Translations under genes and position numbers: made by a program | NCBI RefSeq assembly: GCF_014897675.1 | Contig: NZ_JABUXU010000001.1 | Location: 186,001-250,000 of the forward strand | Direction: 5' to 3' | Length of the DNA stretch: 64,000 nucleotides | Origin: Advenella sp. FME57 | Lineage (GTDB): Bacteria > Pseudomonadota > Gammaproteobacteria > Burkholderiales > Burkholderiaceae_B | Notes under the pieces: model-generated | Seen by the model: only the letters and a program-made list of their open reading frames with translations | What the model was told of the DNA's origin: nothing | The model's database searches: none | Shown here: positions 24,226 to 33,193 of the stretch, piece by piece | Position numbering within the stretch: position 1 is the first letter of the stretch | How the letters are laid out: each line of letters begins with the position of its first letter

Positions 24226-25527
24226 TCAGGGATACAGGCCACGCACCTCACGCGACTCCAGAATCCGGGAGCACGCCACAATGAAGGCCGCAGTGCGCAA
24301 TGTAACCGAGTTATGCTTGGCGACCTCGGATACCGCACGATAGGCCTCACGCATCAGACGTTCCAGCCTGTGGTTGATTTCGTCTTCAGTCCAGAAAAAG
24401 CTGGAAAAGTCCTGAACCCATTCAAAATAACTGACCGTCACACCGCCCGCATTGGCAAGCACGTCGGGCACCACGTATACGCCTTTTTCGGTCAGGATGT
24501 CGTCGGCGTCGGGCGTCGTCGGACCGTTGGCGCCTTCGACCACGATTTTCGCGTTGACCAGATCGGCAACACGGGCATCAATCTGGTTCTCCAGCGCGGC
24601 CGGGATAAGAAAGTCTGTCTGCACCGACCAGAAGTCGTCAACAGCGACTTCCTCTGCGCTTGCAAAGCCTTTGACGCCGGCATGTTTTTCCACATGCGCG
24701 AGCAGTTCATGCACCTGAATGCCGTTGGTGTTTCTAATCGCGCCAGTATGATCCTGCACGGCAACGACCTTGGCGCCTGCTTCGAAAAAGAGCCGCGCCG
24801 CCGTACCGCCCACATTACCGAAACCCTGGACCGCCACGCGCGCGCCTTCGATGGACAGGTTGATGTCCCTGGCGGCTTCACACCCGACCACAAATACACC
24901 GCGGCCGGTTGCTTCAACCCGTCCCAGACTGCCACCCAGGGAAATGGGTTTGCCGGTGACCACGCCGGTAGCCGTAGCGCCGACGTTCATCGAATAGGTA
25001 TCCATCATCCAGGCCATGGTTTGCGGATTGGTATTGACGTCAGGTGCCGGAATATCCTTGGCGGGGCCGATAATAACGCCAATTTCGCTGGTATAACGGC
25101 GCGTTACTTTTTCCAGTTCGGCTTTGGAGTAATTGCGGGGATCAATGCGCACGCCACCCTTGGCGCCGCCAAAGGGCAGATTGACTGCTGCATTTTTGAT
25201 CGACATCCAGGCGGCCAGCGCCATCACTTCGGAAAGGCAGACGTCCTGGTGAAAACGCACCCCGCCCTTGCCTGGACCGCGCGATGTATTGTGCTGCACC
25301 CGGTACCCTTCAAAATGCGCGATGGTCCCATTGTCCAGTTCCACAGGAATATCGACAATCATTGACCGCTTGGGACGTTTGAGTGTTTCAACCCAGCGTT
25401 GCAATGACCCCAGATACGGCGTGACCCGATCCACTTGTTGCAGGTAAATGCCCCATGCCCCCAGATCTTCCGAATTCAGGTAGGAAGGTAAGGCATGCTG
25501 GCGGTTGCTGGATGTATCCTGGCTCAA
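24226..25527 (-). CDS. gdhA: Glutamate dehydrogenase (Glu/Leu/Phe/Val dehydrogenase family)
   Basis: 433 residues. The favoured start is TTG at 25527, since AAGGAGA precedes it by 6 bases and the protein then begins [17 protein letters not shown]; an upstream ATG at 25578 would include the ribosome binding site. Domain I has [20 protein letters not shown], the catalytic-Lys segment [15 protein letters not shown], and [14 protein letters not shown]. Domain II has the dinucleotide fold [17 protein letters not shown] and [12 protein letters not shown]. It interconverts glutamate and 2-oxoglutarate plus ammonia. Length and motifs match the hexameric NAD(P)-dependent type, not the 180-kDa form. 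Confidence 0.93.
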   Translation of the reverse strand: MSQDTSSNRQHALPSYLNSEDLGAWGIYLQQVDRVTPYLGSLQRWVETLKRPKRSMIVDIPVELDNGTIAHFEGYRVQHNTSRGPGKGGVRFHQDVCLSEVMALAAWMSIKNAAVNLPFGGAKGGVRIDPRNYSKAELEKVTRRYTSEIGVIIGPAKDIPAPDVNTNPQTMAWMMDTYSMNVGATATGVVTGKPISLGGSLGRVEATGRGVFVVGCEAARDINLSIEGARVAVQGFGNVGGTAARLFFEAGAKVVAVQDHTGAIRNTNGIQVHELLAHVEKHAGVKGFASAEEVAVDDFWSVQTDFLIPAALENQIDARVADLVNAKIVVEGANGPTTPDADDILTEKGVYVVPDVLANAGGVTVSYFEWVQDFSSFFWTEDEINHRLERLMREAYRAVSEVAKHNSVTLRTAAFIVACSRILESREVRGLYP

Positions 25528-25579
25528 AATCGTCTCCTTGACATGATCAGACAAAGCACAAGTGTAACGCCAACTCAAT

Positions 25580-25619
25580 CTGTCCCCATTTTTGCTTGTA
25601 AAAATTTAAATAGGGACAG
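25580..25619. repeat. 40-bp imperfect inverted repeat with CTGTCCC ends
   Basis: CTGTCCCCATTT (25580-25591) and AAATAGGGACAG (25608-25619) are complementary over 11 of 12 positions, with an AT-rich centre that itself contains ATTTTT/AAAAAT. It lies about 50 bp upstream of the glutamate dehydrogenase start. It could be a regulatory dyad or a remnant of a small palindromic element; CTGTCCCC-type ends occur in repetitive palindromes of some proteobacteria. Confidence 0.5.
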
Positions 25620-25699
25620 AATAAATGTATGTTTCAAACAATAGCAAACTGCATTTTGCGGCATGCCGACGGCCACTCATTTGCTGGCCCTGGGCCGAA

Positions 25700-26491
25700 T
25701 TACTGGATGGAACTGATCACCACGCGCGTTGTCTTGCTTCCACGAGTAATCACCGATTCCATGGTCAATCCTTTTTCGGGGCAATACCAATCTGTCACTT
25801 GTGCAGTGCCGGATCTGGCTGCGTTGTCGTTTCCGGCCGGCGCACCGCTAAGATTACCACTGGATGTGGTCGCCGAATAGGTGACCGGCATACACTGCAA
25901 GGTCCCGACAGACGTGGAACGGCTTTGCAGTTGCTCGACCTTTCTGGGGCCGGTCGAAATGGATGCGTTGCTGACGTTGATCTGGTTCAGCGGGATGCCA
26001 TTTTGCAGGGTTACGGCCAGATTTACATTGGAATGCCCGGAAATCGGCGCAAGCGTCTCGCCAGGGTTGACCGTGTCTGCAGGCTTGAGGAAGTAGCCGG
26101 TCAGTGCGCTTTGCACCGATGTCTTCATCAGCGTATTCATCAGCCCTGAGGCATCAAAGGAGCCGTTAAGCGTCGATCTGCCCTGCTCCACCGTCAGCGT
26201 GAAGGGTCCGGTGCCCTGCACTCTTTGCCCGGCAATGGGCGCATCCGCATCGACCGTCAGGTGGGCCGTACATTGATTCGCACTGACGCGGTTAACCTGA
26301 TTGACCAGTACTGAAAATCTGGCGGTTGCCCCATCGACCGAACCGGACAGGCGCGTATTGGGCGCCAGCCAGGGGCTGTCGCAATAATTCTGCTCTGCAT
26401 GAGCGATGCCGCCAGTCAACGCGCACGCCAGGCCGATCACCGCATAAAGGGACTGCTTGCTGGCCAAACGGGATTTCAAATACCAGGTCAT
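25700..26491 (-). CDS. Secreted protein of unknown function
   Basis: 263 residues that I do not recognise. A signal peptide ends at GGIAHA^EQNYC. The mature part is rich in Ser, Thr, Asn and Val, suggesting a beta-structured periplasmic or surface protein. It has four cysteines (NYCDSPW, NQCTAHL, TLQCMPV, DWYCPEK) that could form two disulfides. It starts 12 bp after the ankyrin lipoprotein gene and is probably co-transcribed with it. The segment SLVNQVNRV-like (FSVLVNQVNRVSANQC) may be a lipid- or ligand-binding strand. No catalytic motif is seen. Confidence 0.75.
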   Translation of the reverse strand: MTWYLKSRLASKQSLYAVIGLACALTGGIAHAEQNYCDSPWLAPNTRLSGSVDGATARFSVLVNQVNRVSANQCTAHLTVDADAPIAGQRVQGTGPFTLTVEQGRSTLNGSFDASGLMNTLMKTSVQSALTGYFLKPADTVNPGETLAPISGHSNVNLAVTLQNGIPLNQINVSNASISTGPRKVEQLQSRSTSVGTLQCMPVTYSATTSSGNLSGAPAGNDNAARSGTAQVTDWYCPEKGLTMESVITRGSKTTRVVISSIQ

Positions 26492-26503
26492 GGTCGTATA
26501 TCC

Positions 26504-27157
26504 TTATTTTGTACCCAATGCGCTTAGCACCTCGGTGTTGCCGAGTTTTTGGGCCATATCAAGAGCGCTTACGTTCTTCTGATTGATCGCCCGCGGATCG
26601 GCACCCGCCGCCACCAGTGCACGCACCGCATCGGCATTTTTCGACGTCACCGCCATCAGCAATGGCGAACTGCCATCGGGTGCCGGCGCATTCGGGTAGG
26701 CGCCCTTGCCCAGCAGAAATTTGACCACGTCTGCATGCCCTTTGGAGGCCGCGTAATGCAACGGAGTCCAGCCCAGGCGGTTAACCTTCGCTCCTCGGGC
26801 GACAAGTTTCTTGGCACGCGGCAGATCGCCAATAATCGCCAGATACATCAGGGGCGTTTCACCCGTGCGATTTACCGCATTGACATCGGTCTTGGGATTG
26901 GCGGCCAGCGCATCGAATACACCCATAGACTGGTCACGGATTGCCTGAATCAGCGCAGGCTCCCCGTTTTCGTTGACTGCATTGGGATCTGCTCCCTGGG
27001 ACAGCGCCTGTGTTACTTCACTGGCGCGATTGTTTTTTATATCATTCCACAAGCCACTGCTGCTGCCGGCATTTGCCGCGCATGCGCTTACTGTCACAGC
27101 CAGCACGGCTGCCAGCATGGCTTTTTTTAGGATTAATCCATTATTCATGTAATACAT
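26504..27157 (-). CDS. Ankyrin-repeat protein, probable lipoprotein or exported
   Basis: 217 residues, start supported by AGGAGA nine bases upstream. The N-terminal hydrophobic segment ends in AVTVSAC, a possible lipobox with Cys26. About five ankyrin repeats fill residues 35-215, for example NENGEPALIQAIRDQSM, NRTGETPLMYLAIIGDL, GWTPLHYAASKGHADVVKFL and DGSSPLLMAVTSKNADAVRAL. Ankyrin repeats bind proteins; periplasmic versions such as AnkB-like proteins have been linked with catalase and stress protection. It is paired with the secreted unknown gene just downstream. Confidence 0.85.
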   Translation of the reverse strand: MYYMNNGLILKKAMLAAVLAVTVSACAANAGSSSGLWNDIKNNRASEVTQALSQGADPNAVNENGEPALIQAIRDQSMGVFDALAANPKTDVNAVNRTGETPLMYLAIIGDLPRAKKLVARGAKVNRLGWTPLHYAASKGHADVVKFLLGKGAYPNAPAPDGSSPLLMAVTSKNADAVRALVAAGADPRAINQKNVSALDMAQKLGNTEVLSALGTK

Positions 27158-27253
27158 TATATATATCTCCTATTTCTTTGAATTCATTAAGATAGTTTAA
27201 CTATTGGAGAATTTCAGCTGCAAGCTACAAACTTAAACCAATATAGCAAATAA

Positions 27254-28021
27254 TCATTGTATCTTTTTGAATAAATTGAAAAAATTATTCGTCGTCGCCT
27301 CTGCTACCTCCCTTACGGAAATTTGTCGCAGTTCCGCAATTTTTTCGGCAACGTGAATGACCTTGGATGGGTCGTTGCGCTTGCCACGGTACGGCACCGG
27401 CGCCAGATAGGGAGAGTCGGTTTCTATCAGGAGACGCTCCAGTGGCATGAGCCGCGCCACCTCCTGCAACTGAACAGCGTTTTTGAAGGTGACGATGCCT
27501 GAGAGGGAGATGTAAAAATTCTGCTCCATGGCCTGTTGCGCAACTTCCCAGCTTTCGGCAAAACAGTGCATGACGCCGCCACACCCGGCGGCATTTTCTT
27601 CGCGCATTAGCCGCAGCGTATCTTCCGCAGAAGAACGGGTATGGATGATCAGCGGCAGCCCGGTTTCATTGGCTGCACGAATATGGACACGAAAGCGATT
27701 GCGCTGCCAGTCCAGCGGTTCTGACAGACGGTAATAGTCCAGCCCGGTTTCACCGATCGCTACGATTTTCCTGTGCTGGGCATGGCGGCTCAGGGTCTCC
27801 ACATCGGGCTCCGGTGTATCCTCGTAATCAGGATGCACCCCTACCGATCCCCAGAGATGGTCATGGGCTTCAATCAGGCTGACAATCCGTGGCCAATCGG
27901 GCAAGTTCACGCTGACGCACAGCGCGTGACTGACCTGATTGCGTTTCATATTATCCAGAATTGCCGGCAGATCTTCCTGCAGTTGCGGAAAATCAAGATG
28001 ACAATGAGAGTCTACATACAT
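27254..28021 (-). CDS. TatD-family metal-dependent deoxyribonuclease (YcfH-like)
   Basis: 255 residues. Metal-site motifs are in order: DSHCHLDFP at the N-terminus, GETGLDYYR near residue 90, LIIHTRSS, GVMHCFAESW near residue 150, and ETDSPYLAPVPYRGKRN near residue 205. TatD-type enzymes are 3'-5' exonucleases. It lies just downstream of holB, the conserved place for YcfH-type members (the E. coli order is tmk-holB-ycfH). Confidence 0.93.
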   Translation of the reverse strand: MYVDSHCHLDFPQLQEDLPAILDNMKRNQVSHALCVSVNLPDWPRIVSLIEAHDHLWGSVGVHPDYEDTPEPDVETLSRHAQHRKIVAIGETGLDYYRLSEPLDWQRNRFRVHIRAANETGLPLIIHTRSSAEDTLRLMREENAAGCGGVMHCFAESWEVAQQAMEQNFYISLSGIVTFKNAVQLQEVARLMPLERLLIETDSPYLAPVPYRGKRNDPSKVIHVAEKIAELRQISVREVAEATTNNFFNLFKKIQ

Positions 28022-28034
28022 AAGCGAGTTCCAT

Positions 28035-29096
28035 TTATCCGTTTTTTGACAGGCAGGTTACGCACACACGTTGCAGCACGGATTGAATGAACAATCTGGC
28101 ATTTAGCGGGTGGTCTGCAATACGCTGTTGTCGAGCGAGCCACACTGAAGTCTGGCTGATCTTGGTCGCGCTCAGTTCTGCCGCCATGACCTTGATAAAG
28201 GGGGCCAGGCGCGGGAAATAACGCAACGGCAGGCCGTTGCTCTGCAACATCAAGTCTGTAAAGAGGCGCTGCAAAGACCCCAGCCATTCTTCGGCCTGCA
28301 GTTTTTCCAGTTTGGGCAGGTAGTCTGCCATATCAGGCATGGTGCGATCAGCCAGCGTCTGCGCAAACGACCCCAGCCAGTAGCTGACCGGTTCAGTACT
28401 GGAGCGACTCAGCGCCAGTGCACCCACCGGCGCTCCGCCACTGGCATGCAGCCAGGTTTCAGCTTGCGCTTCGGGCAGCCCCTGCGCCTGCAGCCAGACC
28501 AGCCCCTCGTCCCTTGTCGGCATGGGTAGGCACAGCCGACGACACCTTGACAGGAGCGTTGGCAATACTTTGTCCGGCGCGTGCGAGACCAGCAGAAATA
28601 CCGTCCCCGGCGCTGGCTCCTCCACAGACTTGAGCAGATAGTTGGCAGAGGCAGTGTTCAGCGACTCTGCAGGAAAAAGGATAATGACGCGCATCCCGCT
28701 GCGATGCGTGGTAACGCTCAGTAGCGAATCCAGTTGCCGAACCTGGTCAATACGGATTTCGCTGGAGGCTTTTTTTGTCGCCGCCCCTTCTTGCGCATCC
28801 GACGCCGTGGCCGCCTCCTGCAAGCCATAGTGCAGGGCAAGCCTGTCGGGCAGCACCAGACGCAGATCGGGGTGAGCATCATTGGCAATCCAGGAGCAGG
28901 ACTGACACGTTCCGCAAGCCAGCCCGCCGCTTGGCCGCTCGCATAGCAGGCTGGTTGCCGCTGCCCGCGCAAATGTAAGCTTGCCGATGCCAGGCGGTCC
29001 GTAAATCAGCCAGGCATGCGCAAACCGTTCGCGGTCACCCAACCAGTTGCCTGCGCTTGCCGTTTGCCAGGGGAAAAAGGATGTGATCGCCGTCAT
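28035..29096 (-). CDS. holB: DNA polymerase III subunit delta' (clamp loader)
   Basis: 353 residues. Walker A is YGPPGIGK at 32-39. The zinc-module cysteines are in LACGTCQSCSW, with one preceding Cys in LLCERP. The sensor region LLKSVEEPAPGTVFLLVSH precedes TLLSRCRRL, the SRC motif. In the clamp loader, delta' is the rigid stator that helps load the beta sliding clamp. The gene lies between tmk (6 bp upstream) and tatD (13 bp downstream), the usual order. Confidence 0.95.
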   Translation of the reverse strand: MTAITSFFPWQTASAGNWLGDRERFAHAWLIYGPPGIGKLTFARAAATSLLCERPSGGLACGTCQSCSWIANDAHPDLRLVLPDRLALHYGLQEAATASDAQEGAATKKASSEIRIDQVRQLDSLLSVTTHRSGMRVIILFPAESLNTASANYLLKSVEEPAPGTVFLLVSHAPDKVLPTLLSRCRRLCLPMPTRDEGLVWLQAQGLPEAQAETWLHASGGAPVGALALSRSSTEPVSYWLGSFAQTLADRTMPDMADYLPKLEKLQAEEWLGSLQRLFTDLMLQSNGLPLRYFPRLAPFIKVMAAELSATKISQTSVWLARQQRIADHPLNARLFIQSVLQRVCVTCLSKNG

Positions 29097-29102
29097 GAAT
29101 GA

Positions 29103-29732
29103 TTACCTTTGCGCGGCATGCTGCGCCAGCCTTGTCTTTAACATGTCCTGCAGTTGCTGCGTAATATCGGCTTTGGGGCGGCTGGAATCAACGATATAAA
29201 ACCGCGCCGGATCGGCCTTGACTCGCGCATGATACGCTGCCCGGACGCGCTCGAAAAAACCGCTATCCTCGCGTTCGAACCGGTCCTGCTCGCGGCTATT
29301 TTCCAGTCGCTCGCGCGCCACTTCCAGTGGCACATCGAACAGGATGGTCAGGTCCGGCTGCAATTGCTGCTGGACCCAGTCTTCGAGGATTTGAATCCGC
29401 TGCGCCGGGAAATGACGCCCGCCGCCCTGGTAAGCATAAGTCGCATCGGTGAAGCGATCGCTGATCACGATTTTTCCCGAGGTCAGGGCCGGGGCTATCA
29501 CAGACAAAATATGTTCCTGCCTGGCGGCAAACATCAACAGCGTTTCTGTTTCCATGTGCATTGACTCTTTGAGCAGCATGGCGCGCAGCGCCTCGCTGAT
29601 GGGCGTACCACCCGGCTCCCGGGTCATCACGACCTCGTGCCCCAGTGACTCGCACAGCTCGCGCAAATGACCGATATGCGAACTTTTACCCGCGCCGTCC
29701 ACGCCTTCGAGTGTGAGAAAAAAACCCTTCAT
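29103..29732 (-). CDS. tmk: Thymidylate kinase
   Basis: 209 residues. The P-loop is LEGVDGAGKSSH at residues 7-18, followed by TREPGGTPISEALR, then DRFTDATYAYQGGGR for dTMP binding, and a LID region with SREQDRFEREDSGFFERVR. It phosphorylates dTMP to dTDP for DNA synthesis. The start overlaps the mltG stop (ATGA). Arg residues in the LID and a P-loop without Arg resemble the E. coli-type enzyme. Confidence 0.96.
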   Translation of the reverse strand: MKGFFLTLEGVDGAGKSSHIGHLRELCESLGHEVVMTREPGGTPISEALRAMLLKESMHMETETLLMFAARQEHILSVIAPALTSGKIVISDRFTDATYAYQGGGRHFPAQRIQILEDWVQQQLQPDLTILFDVPLEVARERLENSREQDRFEREDSGFFERVRAAYHARVKADPARFYIVDSSRPKADITQQLQDMLKTRLAQHAAQR

Positions 29733-30742
29733 TGTATGCCCTTCTTCAGGATATAAGTTTTGACGTTACGGTTGTGTCCGCGCAGATCTTCGGAAAACTC
29801 ACTGGTGCCATCGCCCCGCGACACAAAATACAAATACTTATGCCGCTCGGGATGGACTGCCGCCTGCAGCGACAGCAAGCCCGGGCTGGCAATAGGCGTG
29901 GGTGGCAGTCCGCCGCGCGTATATGTGTTCCAGGGCGTATCGGTCGTCAAGTCGTTTCTGGTAATGACACCCCGATAGGCTTCTTTCATTCCATAGATAA
30001 CGGTCGGATCCGTTTGCAGCAACATCCTTTTGTCCAGGCGGTTGATAAACACGCCCGCAACCCGGCTGCGATCCTGCTCGTGTCCGGTTTCCTTTTCGAT
30101 GATGGAAGCCAGAATCAACGCCTCATAGGGCGTTTTCAAGGGCAGGTCGCTATCGCGTGCGTCCCACACCGCAGCAAGGCGTTTCTGACCTTCGGTATAG
30201 GCGCGCCTCAGAATATCCATATCGGTGTCTCCCGGCACAAAGACATAGGTGTCCGGGAAAAACAGGCCTTCGGGGCTGTCGTAGGGTGCGCCAAGCTTTT
30301 CCAGCAGCTGGGCATCGCTCAAATTGTCCAGCGTGTGCGTAATATTCGGGTTGTTCTTTAATGTCGTGCGAATCTGCCGATAGGACCAACCTTCGATAAT
30401 CTGGAACTGACTTTTGCTGGTCTGCCCTGAGGCCATGCGGGTGAGCAGATCCACGGGCGTATCGCCCCGTTTGGCCTCATAGGCGCCCGCTTTGAGCTGC
30501 CGATCCTGGCCGGTATAGCGTGCATACATGACAAACAGATAAGGTTCGATCCGGATGCCCGCGGCAACCATGTTCTGGGCGACAGACGCTATCGTACTGC
30601 CGCGCGGCACGCTGTAATCGATGACATCGGCGCTCATGGGTGCAGGTGTTTTCGTCCAGTGCCATACCTTGCCGGCGAGACCGGCTGCCAGCAGCAAGAC
30701 ACAAATAAAGAACGAAAAAATAATATATTTGAACAGTTTCAT
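29729..30742 (-). CDS. mltG: Endolytic peptidoglycan transglycosylase MltG
   Basis: 337 residues starting MKLFKYIIFSFFICVLLL, a single N-terminal membrane anchor. The YceG domain follows: VDYSVPRGSTIASVAQ-like LysM-type start (YSVPRGSTIASVAQNM), then the catalytic Glu in ASIIEKETGHEQDRSRVAG and the family block LQTDPTVIYGM, DTPWNTYTRGGLPPTPIA. MltG cleaves nascent glycan strands and sets their length. It heads the mltG-tmk-holB-tatD operon. Confidence 0.95.
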   Translation of the reverse strand: MKLFKYIIFSFFICVLLLAAGLAGKVWHWTKTPAPMSADVIDYSVPRGSTIASVAQNMVAAGIRIEPYLFVMYARYTGQDRQLKAGAYEAKRGDTPVDLLTRMASGQTSKSQFQIIEGWSYRQIRTTLKNNPNITHTLDNLSDAQLLEKLGAPYDSPEGLFFPDTYVFVPGDTDMDILRRAYTEGQKRLAAVWDARDSDLPLKTPYEALILASIIEKETGHEQDRSRVAGVFINRLDKRMLLQTDPTVIYGMKEAYRGVITRNDLTTDTPWNTYTRGGLPPTPIASPGLLSLQAAVHPERHKYLYFVSRGDGTSEFSEDLRGHNRNVKTYILKKGIQ

Positions 30743-30960
30743 GGGTGAAATAATGATCCGCCGGGCCCGACATCTACAGAGCACCTATTGTATCAGGCAC
30801 GGGCAGCTGCCAGTGCCGCCTGATACCCGGGAATCCCTGATCCCTTCATTGATTAGCAGCAAAAAACCTATTCAATACGTTACGATATCAGGCATGAGAA
30901 TCTGAGCGGAACCCGATCGCATGTTGCCTGGGTTCTGCAGCAATGAAAAGGAACTATTTT

Positions 30961-31935
30961 ATGTCCACAGCCCCTACCGGATTCACACCGGATACCCCGC
31001 TACATATCACGCCGCTGCCCGACTATTGCATCCTGACGATCCGCGGCGCTGAAGCCCAGGCGTTTCTGCAGGGACAGTTCACTCAGGACGTCATGGCCGC
31101 TACTACCGAGTCGGCCCGGCTGTCCGCCTATTGCTCCGCCAAGGGCCGCATGCTGGCCAGTTTTATTTTCTGGCAGCAAGCGCAGCCACAGGCCCCTCAG
31201 GAAAATGCGTACCAAGTGATGGTGCGCAGCGATGTTGCCGACAGCTTTGCCAAGCGCTTGCGGATGTTCGTGTTGCGCGCCAAGGTCACGGTAGAAGAAA
31301 CAGACATCACTCCCTACGCGTACTGGGCTGGCGATAATACGATCTCGGACACCACACTCGCACGCCCCGAGCCGTGGCAGATTATTGCAACTGAATCAAT
31401 GATGCAGCTCGGACTGCCCGGCACAGCCGGCATACAACGTGGCATTCTGATCGCAGACACTGCCATTGACACCAGCCAGGCTCAAGCAGGACAGCCCGGG
31501 CAATGGGCGGTCCTGGATATTCTGGCTGGCCTGCCCTGGGTGGAGAAAGCCAACCAGGAAATGTTCATTCCCCAGGATCTGAATCTGGACGCTATAGGCG
31601 CAGTCAGCTTTACCAAAGGCTGCTATCCTGGCCAGGAAATTGTCGCGCGCAGCCATTATCGGGGCAAACTGAAGCGGCGGATGCTCAATGGCGTATGTGA
31701 TAACCCGCCAGCCACAACAGTGGCGCCGGGTACAGACATTACAGACAGCACGAACACGCGGGAGCCCAGTGGCCAGATCGTCAATGCCGCAACGCTGGCA
31801 GACGCCCTCTACATGCTGTTTGAAGTACGGCTTGAAGCCGCGGAGCATAATCGCCTGGTGCTGGGAGACGAAAATGGCCCGCCGATAACGCTGCTGACTA
31901 TTCCATACTCACTGGACAAACCGACCCTGGCCTAA
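30961..31935 (+). CDS. ygfZ: Folate-binding Fe-S cluster/tRNA-modification protein YgfZ
   Basis: 324 residues. The start at 30961 (MSTAPTGF) follows AAAAGGAAC at good spacing; an ATG 18 bases earlier has no ribosome binding site. The defining motif KGCYPGQEIVARSHYRG is present near residue 220, with its Cys. The N-terminal part resembles the aminomethyltransferase T protein (LTIRGAEAQAFLQGQFTQDV). YgfZ uses tetrahydrofolate and helps maintain Fe-S enzymes such as MiaB. The gene is divergent from mltG, and its last 27 bases overlap the end of the convergent hydrolase gene. Confidence 0.93.
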   Translation: MSTAPTGFTPDTPLHITPLPDYCILTIRGAEAQAFLQGQFTQDVMAATTESARLSAYCSAKGRMLASFIFWQQAQPQAPQENAYQVMVRSDVADSFAKRLRMFVLRAKVTVEETDITPYAYWAGDNTISDTTLARPEPWQIIATESMMQLGLPGTAGIQRGILIADTAIDTSQAQAGQPGQWAVLDILAGLPWVEKANQEMFIPQDLNLDAIGAVSFTKGCYPGQEIVARSHYRGKLKRRMLNGVCDNPPATTVAPGTDITDSTNTREPSGQIVNAATLADALYMLFEVRLEAAEHNRLVLGDENGPPITLLTIPYSLDKPTLA

Positions 31936-33063
31936 ACTGGCCAGTGGATTGTCCGACGCGTTCTGCCACGGAGAAGCCAGCAATGCGTCGATGTCGGCCG
32001 GTGTGATCTGCTCGATTGTCGCCGGCTGCCATTGCGGATGTTTATCCTTGTCAATAAGCAGCGCCCGGATACCTTCCTGCAGTTGCCCGTGGGCGCAGCA
32101 ATTGAGCGCGACCTTATATTCCAGTTGAAATACCTGGGCCAGTGACAGGTGAAGTGCCCGTTCCTGCAAGGTCAGGCCGAGCGCGACCGATAGCGGCGCG
32201 CCCTTGAGCATGGTCTGCGCCGCCCGCGCAAGCCAAGGGTCAGCATGATCGGCCAATGCAGCGAATGCGCGATACAGGCTGACAATGTCTCGATTGGCGC
32301 AGAGCGCGGTAAGCATGGCATAGTTCGTTTGCAGTGGGCCGGCATCCAGCGTTGCCGCTGCGCTGTGCTGCGCCAGCACGTCATGAATGCGCTGATCAAG
32401 CTGGCGCCGGTCGGCCATTTGCGTGCCATCTATGCGTTCCAGACCAGCAATGATGGCAGACCAGTCTGCATGACGAACGCAATAATCGGCCATACCGGTA
32501 AAGAGCGAATCGGCAGCATTCAAAATGGCGCCGGTTGCGGCAAAAAAGCGACCGATACGACCTGCCAGGTGATTCAGATCCCAACTGCCGCCCACATCGG
32601 GAAACAGGCCAATGGTGACTTCAGGCATGGCCAGTCGCGATGATTCGCTGACCACGCGATGTGAAGTACCGGCCATCAGCCCGATACCGCCGCCCATGAC
32701 CACACCATGGCCCCAACAGATAATGGGTTTACTATAGGTATGGATCTGATAGTCCAGGCGGTATTCCACATCAAAGAATTGAGCTGCATAGGCATTATCG
32801 GCGGCCGGCTTACCGGCATACTGCTGCATGCTGGTATACAGCTGGTGCAGATCCCCGCCGGCGCAGAATGCCTTTTCCCCCGCCCCTTCAAATATGACAA
32901 ATGCAATCGCAGGGTCTTGTTCCCAGAGCGTTAGTTGCTCAGTCAGCAACTGGCACATTTCAAGTGACAGACTATTGAGCTTGGATGGCTGGTTCAACGT
33001 GGCAATGCCGTAGCAACCCTGGCTGGCCAACGGCTTTTCCTGAAATAAAACGGGGGCGGTCAT
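31909..33063 (-). CDS. 3-hydroxyisobutyryl-CoA hydrolase-like enoyl-CoA hydratase/isomerase family protein
   Basis: 384 residues. The crotonase-fold oxyanion loop is EGAGEKAFCAGGDLHQLY near residue 65, followed by GHGVVMGGGIGLMAGTSHRVV and the catalytic-Glu region MPEVTIGLFPDVGGSW near residue 150. The length and this DVGGS-type block match the HIBCH group of valine degradation, which cleaves 3-hydroxyisobutyryl-CoA. Some members are carnitinyl-CoA or other hydratases. It is convergent with ygfZ and overlaps its 3' end by 27 bases. No other valine pathway gene is nearby. Confidence 0.88.
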   Translation of the reverse strand: MTAPVLFQEKPLASQGCYGIATLNQPSKLNSLSLEMCQLLTEQLTLWEQDPAIAFVIFEGAGEKAFCAGGDLHQLYTSMQQYAGKPAADNAYAAQFFDVEYRLDYQIHTYSKPIICWGHGVVMGGGIGLMAGTSHRVVSESSRLAMPEVTIGLFPDVGGSWDLNHLAGRIGRFFAATGAILNAADSLFTGMADYCVRHADWSAIIAGLERIDGTQMADRRQLDQRIHDVLAQHSAAATLDAGPLQTNYAMLTALCANRDIVSLYRAFAALADHADPWLARAAQTMLKGAPLSVALGLTLQERALHLSLAQVFQLEYKVALNCCAHGQLQEGIRALLIDKDKHPQWQPATIEQITPADIDALLASPWQNASDNPLASLGQGRFVQ

Positions 33064-33193
33064 AATGTCTCCTGTTATACCCGGTGCCGGATTGGCATCA
33101 TCCGGCTGATGTTTCCATTCGCATGAAGTCTGGCAGGTCGGATGCAGATCCGGCCTTTACCTGAATGGCAATCATTATATATGCAGCCACCAG

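Noticed and set aside
24313-25365. Open frames opposite gdhA, and similar ones opposite ppsA (37010-37933) and the third Bug gene (20137-21117)
   Set aside because: All mirror well-identified genes and contain no recognisable motifs or start signals.
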